Positions 11,582 through 14,842 of a stretch of DNA of 14,842 nt are shown in pieces. The DNA is from JBQTIP01 sp052388025 (lineage in GTDB: Bacteria > Actinomycetota > UBA4738 > HRBIN12). The position numbers and the translations under genes are program-made. The stretch lies in contig JBQTIP010000143.1 in assembly GCA_052388025.1 (NCBI GenBank), positions 1 to 14,842 on the forward strand. The letters are read 5' to 3'. How positions within the stretch are numbered: the first letter of the stretch is position 1; the number at the start of each line of letters is the position of its first letter. The notes beneath the pieces were generated by a model that saw only the letters and a list, made by a program, of their open reading frames with translations, did no database searches and was not told the origin of the DNA.

Positions 11582-13045
11582 ATGCGCAGGATCGCTTCCT
11601 GGGGGGCGTCGGTCCTCGCGACGGCGCTCGTCCTGGCGATGGGAGCCGGACCTGCCGGCGCCCAGACGGCGACGCCGGAGGAGAAGGCGGCCGCGATCGT
11701 CCGGCCGTCCATCGTGTACATCGAGATGGACTGGTCGGCGTACGTACGCGTGCCGAGGGGCTCCGGCTTGTTCTTCGTGGGATACGTGAACGGCGGCCGG
11801 GCCTTCCACTGGAGAACGCGGTGCAGCGGCTTCGTCGTGAACCCCAGCGGCTACATCGTGACGGCGGGTCACTGCGTCGACGACGGCGAGCTCGGCGCCC
11901 GCGACACCGCGCTCCGGTTCGCGGTGCAGTGGCTGATCGACAACGGATGGGCCTTCCAGCGAGACTTCCGCTTCTGGCTGAACGAGGGCCACCTCACCTG
12001 GGGCGTCGAGGGGCAGGAGAGGGGCTCGCCTCCCGATCTCAACGTCTACGTGCAACGCGGCGTGGCCGCCGGCGGGCTGAAGACCGGGGAGGCCTTCCCC
12101 GCGCGGGTCGTGGACTACCAGGACATCATGGACGGAGACGTCGCGCTGCTCAAGATCGAGGAGACCGACCTGCCCTCGGTGACGCTAGCGCCGTCGGAGG
12201 AGATCCAGATCGGCACCGACGTCCTCTCGGTCGGCTACCCCGGATCGAGCGACGATGTCACCGACGCCACCTACGAGCCGACGTTCAAGGACGGCCAGAT
12301 CAACTCGAAGAAGACGCGCGAGGGTGGGCTGCTCCCCGTCTACGAGATGAGCGCGGCGCTCTCCGGCGGGATGAGCGGAGGCCCGACCGTGAACCTCACC
12401 GGCGAGGTGATCGGCGTCAACAGCTTCAGCATCTTCGGCGAGACCGAGGCGTTCAACTTCATCACGCCCTCCTCGCTGGTGCTCGAGATGCTGTCGCAGA
12501 ACGGCGTCTCGAACGAGCTGGGCCCGATCGATGAGGCGTATCGGGCGGGCCTGGGCGCGTACTTCGCCGGCGACTACCGAACGGCCGTGAAGAGATTCGA
12601 TGAGGTGCTGGCACTCTCGCCGACCCACCAGCAGGCCCAGGAGTTCCGGGTCGAGGCGTCGAAGAAGGCGGCGGCGCAGCCTGACGGGACCACGAGCGGT
12701 GACGATGACGGCGGTGGTCTCCCGACTTGGGCCTTCGGCGCGATAGGGGCGGGCGCGTTGGTGTTGGTCCTGCTCGTCGTGCTCGCGACCCGGCGCAGGC
12801 GACCGGCTCCGGTCGGGACGCCCACCGCGCCCGTCGGCCCGGCGGTTGCCGCACCGATCCCGCAGCCAGTGGGGAACGGTGGACAGCCGGCCACGACGAA
12901 CGGCGCGACGTCCCCGGCGCCGGCGACCGTGCTGGTCCAGGCGCCCCCGACCCTGAGGGGAACGCCGAGGTTCTGCGCGAACTGCGGGCAGGGGCTCGAG
13001 CAGGGCACGCGGTTCTGCGCGAGCTGCGGTCACCAGATCCCCTGA
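11582..13045 (+). CDS. Membrane-anchored trypsin-like serine protease with C-terminal zinc ribbon
   Basis: 487 residues. A Sec signal peptide (MRRIASW, hydrophobic VLATALVLAMGAG, cleavage near AGA-Q at 27-28) precedes an S1/HtrA-like protease domain with all three catalytic residues: H97 in TAGHC, D186 in MDGDVALLKI and S265 in SGGMSGGP. No PDZ domain is apparent. A TPR-like helical region (about 318-365; GLGAYFAGDYRTAVKRFDEVLALSP) follows, then a Gly/Asp linker, one transmembrane helix at about 383-402, the basic stop TRRRR, a Pro/Ala-rich linker and a C-terminal zinc ribbon, C465-x2-C468 and C479-x2-C482. The protease would face outside and the zinc ribbon the cytosol. Substrate and partners are unknown; a role in envelope quality control is plausible. 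A strong hairpin closes the gene. Confidence 0.9.
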   Translation: MRRIASWGASVLATALVLAMGAGPAGAQTATPEEKAAAIVRPSIVYIEMDWSAYVRVPRGSGLFFVGYVNGGRAFHWRTRCSGFVVNPSGYIVTAGHCVDDGELGARDTALRFAVQWLIDNGWAFQRDFRFWLNEGHLTWGVEGQERGSPPDLNVYVQRGVAAGGLKTGEAFPARVVDYQDIMDGDVALLKIEETDLPSVTLAPSEEIQIGTDVLSVGYPGSSDDVTDATYEPTFKDGQINSKKTREGGLLPVYEMSAALSGGMSGGPTVNLTGEVIGVNSFSIFGETEAFNFITPSSLVLEMLSQNGVSNELGPIDEAYRAGLGAYFAGDYRTAVKRFDEVLALSPTHQQAQEFRVEASKKAAAQPDGTTSGDDDGGGLPTWAFGAIGAGALVLVLLVVLATRRRRPAPVGTPTAPVGPAVAAPIPQPVGNGGQPATTNGATSPAPATVLVQAPPTLRGTPRFCANCGQGLEQGTRFCASCGHQIP

Positions 13046-13059
13046 CTTGAACGGCCGCG

Positions 13060-13096
13060 CGGCTCCTCACCCGCTGTAGTAGCGGGTGAGGAGCCG
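13060..13096. terminator. Strong hairpin downstream of the protease gene
   Basis: A perfect 16-base stem (CGGCTCCTCACCCGCT and its complement) encloses the 5-base loop GTAGT, 14 bases after the protease stop. There is no T-run. Such U-less hairpins are common between genes of high-GC bacteria. It may stop transcription from the protease, and on the other strand from the aldehyde dehydrogenase about 280 bases away. Confidence 0.7.
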
Positions 13097-13373
13097 TTCG
13101 CGGTCGAACATCCGCTCTGTGGCCTTGCAGCGGGAAACGCCGATCCCGGAGATGAACCGCGGGGAAGTCGGGATGGGCGATGCGGGACGCCGACCGATGA
13201 CAAACCGGGCCACCAGGCCTTCCGGGGCTTACACCCGTCCTCGGCCGAGCACTGCTACCGACCACCGGACGGCGTCCCGATCGCAGCAGGAACGCTACGC
13301 CCGGGGGGTGGGCGAGTCACGCATCAAGACGCGTAATTCGGATACGGCCGCTGGGGGATGCGCGCCCGGGGCC
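13097..13373. other. Gap between convergent genes with no recognised gene
   Basis: About 280 bases between the hairpin and the end of the aldehyde dehydrogenase gene. Open frames crossing it have unnatural composition (Arg/Ser/Pro-rich) and are extensions of shadows of the neighbours. I looked on both strands for a tRNA T-loop, the conserved rnpB core, an SRP RNA tetraloop region and common riboswitch cores and saw none. Both flanking genes end here, so a leader element is not expected. Confidence 0.5.
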
Positions 13374-14819
13374 CTACTCCTCGGAGAAGAAGACGTTCTT
13401 CACCTCCGTGTAGAGGTTCACCGCGTGCATTCCCATCTCGCGGCCGATGCCGCTCTGCTTGAAGCCGCCGAACGGCGCCTCGGTGTGCACGCTGTGGGCG
13501 GAGTTCACGGAGATGTTCCCGGTTCGGATCCCCTTCGCAACGCGCAGCGCCCGGCCGAGGTCGCGCGTCCAGACCGATCCCGACAGCCCGTAGATCGTGT
13601 CGTTGGCCAGGCGGACGGCCTCCTCCTCGGTGTCGAAAGGGGCGATGCAGACGACTGGTCCGAAGATCTCCTCCTGGGCCACGCGCCAGCCGTTGTCGAC
13701 ATCGGCGAGCACCGCCGGCCGGAGGTAGAACCCTGCGGCCAAGTCGGGATCGTCGGGGATCTCGCCGCCGGTCACGAGCCGCGCCCCTTCCTTCTGCCCG
13801 ATCTCCAGGTAGTCGAGCGAGGTCTGGCGCTGTCCGGCCGAGATCAGCGGCCCCATCTCCGTGGACTCGTCGAGCGGCCGTCCGACCCGGAGCTCATCGG
13901 TCCGCTTCGCCATCCGCTCGGTGAACTCCTCGTAGATCGGCCGCTGGACGAAGACGCGCGAGCGCGCGCAGCAGTCCTGTCCAGCATTGTCGAAGACCGC
14001 GAAGACCGACTTCTCGACGCAGCGGTCTAGGTCGGCGTCGGCGAACACCACGTTCGCCGACTTGCCTCCGAGCTCGAGCGACACCCTCGTGATGTTGCTC
14101 GCGCACTGGGCCATCACCTGCATCCCGACCTCGGTCGAGCCGGTGAAGCCGACCTTGGCCACTCGAGGGTCGGTGATGAGAGCGGTCCCGGTCGTGGAGC
14201 CGGGTCCGGGCAGCACCGACAGGGTCTCGGGCGGGAGCCCCGCTTCGAGCAGGACGCCGGCCAGCATCAGCAACGATAGCGGCGTGAGACTCGCCGGCTT
14301 CACCACGATCGTGTTTCCGCACGCGAGCGCGGGGCCGATCTTCCAGGTCGCGATCACGAGCGGGAAGTTCCACGGGGTGATCAGCGCGCAGACGCCGACC
14401 GGCTCGCGGAGGGACACGTCCAGGCCTGGATCCTGCACAGGGATCGACTCGCCGAAGATCTTGTTCGCCGCTCCGCCCCAATACTCCAGAGTGTTCGCGA
14501 CGAGGCCGATCTCACCGCGCGCCGCGTTGATCGGCTTGCCGCCGTTTCGAGCCTCCACGACCGCGATCGACTCCAGTCGCTCACGAACCAGGTTCGAGGC
14601 CTTCAGCAGCACGCGGCCACGCTCGGTGGCGCTGATCCGCGGCCAAGGTCCCTCCTCGAAGGCGCGGTGGGCGATGTCGACCGCCCGCCTCGCGTCGAGG
14701 GCCCCGGCCTCGGCCACCTCGGCCATCGACTCGCCCGTCCCCGGCTCCGTCACCTGGAACGTCTTCCCGTCGGCTGCGGGGACCCGCTCCCCGCCCAGAA
14801 CCAGCAGTTCAGTCGCCAT
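13374..14819 (-). CDS. NAD(P)-dependent aldehyde dehydrogenase
   Basis: 481 residues, typical length. It oxidises an aldehyde to the acid with NAD(P) via a thiohemiacetal. Motifs: the PWNFPLVIATWKIGPAL coenzyme and substrate region, KPASLTPLS, GFTGSTEVG, LELGGKSANVVFADADLD with general base E249, and the nucleophile C283 in AGQDCCARSR. The later EEIFGPV and the C-terminal PFGGFKQSGIGREMG are also present. The set resembles betaine-aldehyde / gamma-aminobutyraldehyde or phenylacetaldehyde-type dehydrogenases, but the substrate cannot be fixed. The ATG has AAGGAG five bases upstream. It converges on the protease gene; its upstream neighbour is outside the window. Its distance from the aromatic-CoA genes makes a joint role possible but unsupported. 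Confidence 0.93.
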   Translation of the reverse strand: MATELLVLGGERVPAADGKTFQVTEPGTGESMAEVAEAGALDARRAVDIAHRAFEEGPWPRISATERGRVLLKASNLVRERLESIAVVEARNGGKPINAARGEIGLVANTLEYWGGAANKIFGESIPVQDPGLDVSLREPVGVCALITPWNFPLVIATWKIGPALACGNTIVVKPASLTPLSLLMLAGVLLEAGLPPETLSVLPGPGSTTGTALITDPRVAKVGFTGSTEVGMQVMAQCASNITRVSLELGGKSANVVFADADLDRCVEKSVFAVFDNAGQDCCARSRVFVQRPIYEEFTERMAKRTDELRVGRPLDESTEMGPLISAGQRQTSLDYLEIGQKEGARLVTGGEIPDDPDLAAGFYLRPAVLADVDNGWRVAQEEIFGPVVCIAPFDTEEEAVRLANDTIYGLSGSVWTRDLGRALRVAKGIRTGNISVNSAHSVHTEAPFGGFKQSGIGREMGMHAVNLYTEVKNVFFSEE

Positions 14820-14824
14820 CGCTG

Positions 14825-14830
14825 CTCCTT
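14825..14830 (-). promoter_or_regulatory. Ribosome binding site of the aldehyde dehydrogenase
   Basis: AAGGAG on the minus strand, five bases before the ATG at 14819. It confirms the start. The promoter lies beyond the right edge. Confidence 0.8.
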
Positions 14831-14842
14831 CTCGTCTCCCGG

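Noticed and set aside
11230..12534. A 434-residue plus-strand open frame overlapping greA and the protease gene
   Set aside because: It runs through the greA antisense and an alternative frame of the protease. It has Arg-rich composition and no motifs.
13097..13373. Possible structured RNA in the gap between convergent genes
   Set aside because: No tRNA T-loop, rnpB core, SRP or known riboswitch core was seen on either strand, and the position between two 3' ends gives no reason for a leader.

Overview
The window is GC-rich and gene-dense. It has many GTG starts, 4-base ATGA/GTGA stop-start overlaps and strong purine-rich ribosome binding sites. Together with an EctC-type cupin, a CDP-alcohol phosphatidyltransferase and a secreted protease with a zinc-ribbon tail, this suggests an actinobacterium or a related high-GC lineage, probably uncultured. 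No rRNA, tRNA, CRISPR array or insertion sequence was seen.

Left part (1-3456). The plus strand opens with the C-terminal end of a protein resembling salicylyl-CoA 5-hydroxylase / 2-aminobenzoyl-CoA monooxygenase-reductase (old-yellow-enzyme half), with an aberrant short tail, followed by a SnoaL/NTF2-like protein. On the minus strand lie an orphan ectoine synthase (EctC), an XRE regulator plus nucleotidyltransferase pair that looks like a toxin-antitoxin module and has a perfect palindrome at its start, a PaaK-type aryl-CoA ligase, and a 68-residue protein coupled to the ligase.

Middle (3457-7676). A plus-strand acyl-CoA dehydrogenase converges on a minus-strand series: TrpB2-type tryptophan synthase beta, PaaG-like crotonase, RidA-family protein, and an arylamine N-acetyltransferase (NAT) that has lost its middle, including the active site. 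The hydroxylase remnant, ligase, acyl-CoA dehydrogenase, crotonase and RidA are the set I associate with aerobic CoA-dependent degradation of 2-aminobenzoate or salicylate-type aromatics. Here it appears rearranged and partly eroded. The substrate is inferred.

Right part (7787-14842). The minus strand carries a Rieske protein with an Asp in place of a cluster-ligand His, overlapping in its control signals with glucose-6-phosphate dehydrogenase (zwf), then a membrane-anchored protein of unknown function. Further right are a CDP-alcohol phosphatidyltransferase and GreA on the minus strand, and a plus-strand membrane-anchored trypsin-like protease ending in a zinc ribbon and a strong hairpin. 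After about 330 bases between convergent genes comes an aldehyde dehydrogenase. This part looks mostly like housekeeping and envelope functions.

The observations most worth checking are the Rieske ligand change, the internally deleted NAT coupled to RidA, the eroded aromatic-CoA locus, the operator-like palindrome of the XRE/nucleotidyltransferase module, and the divergent solitary EctC.
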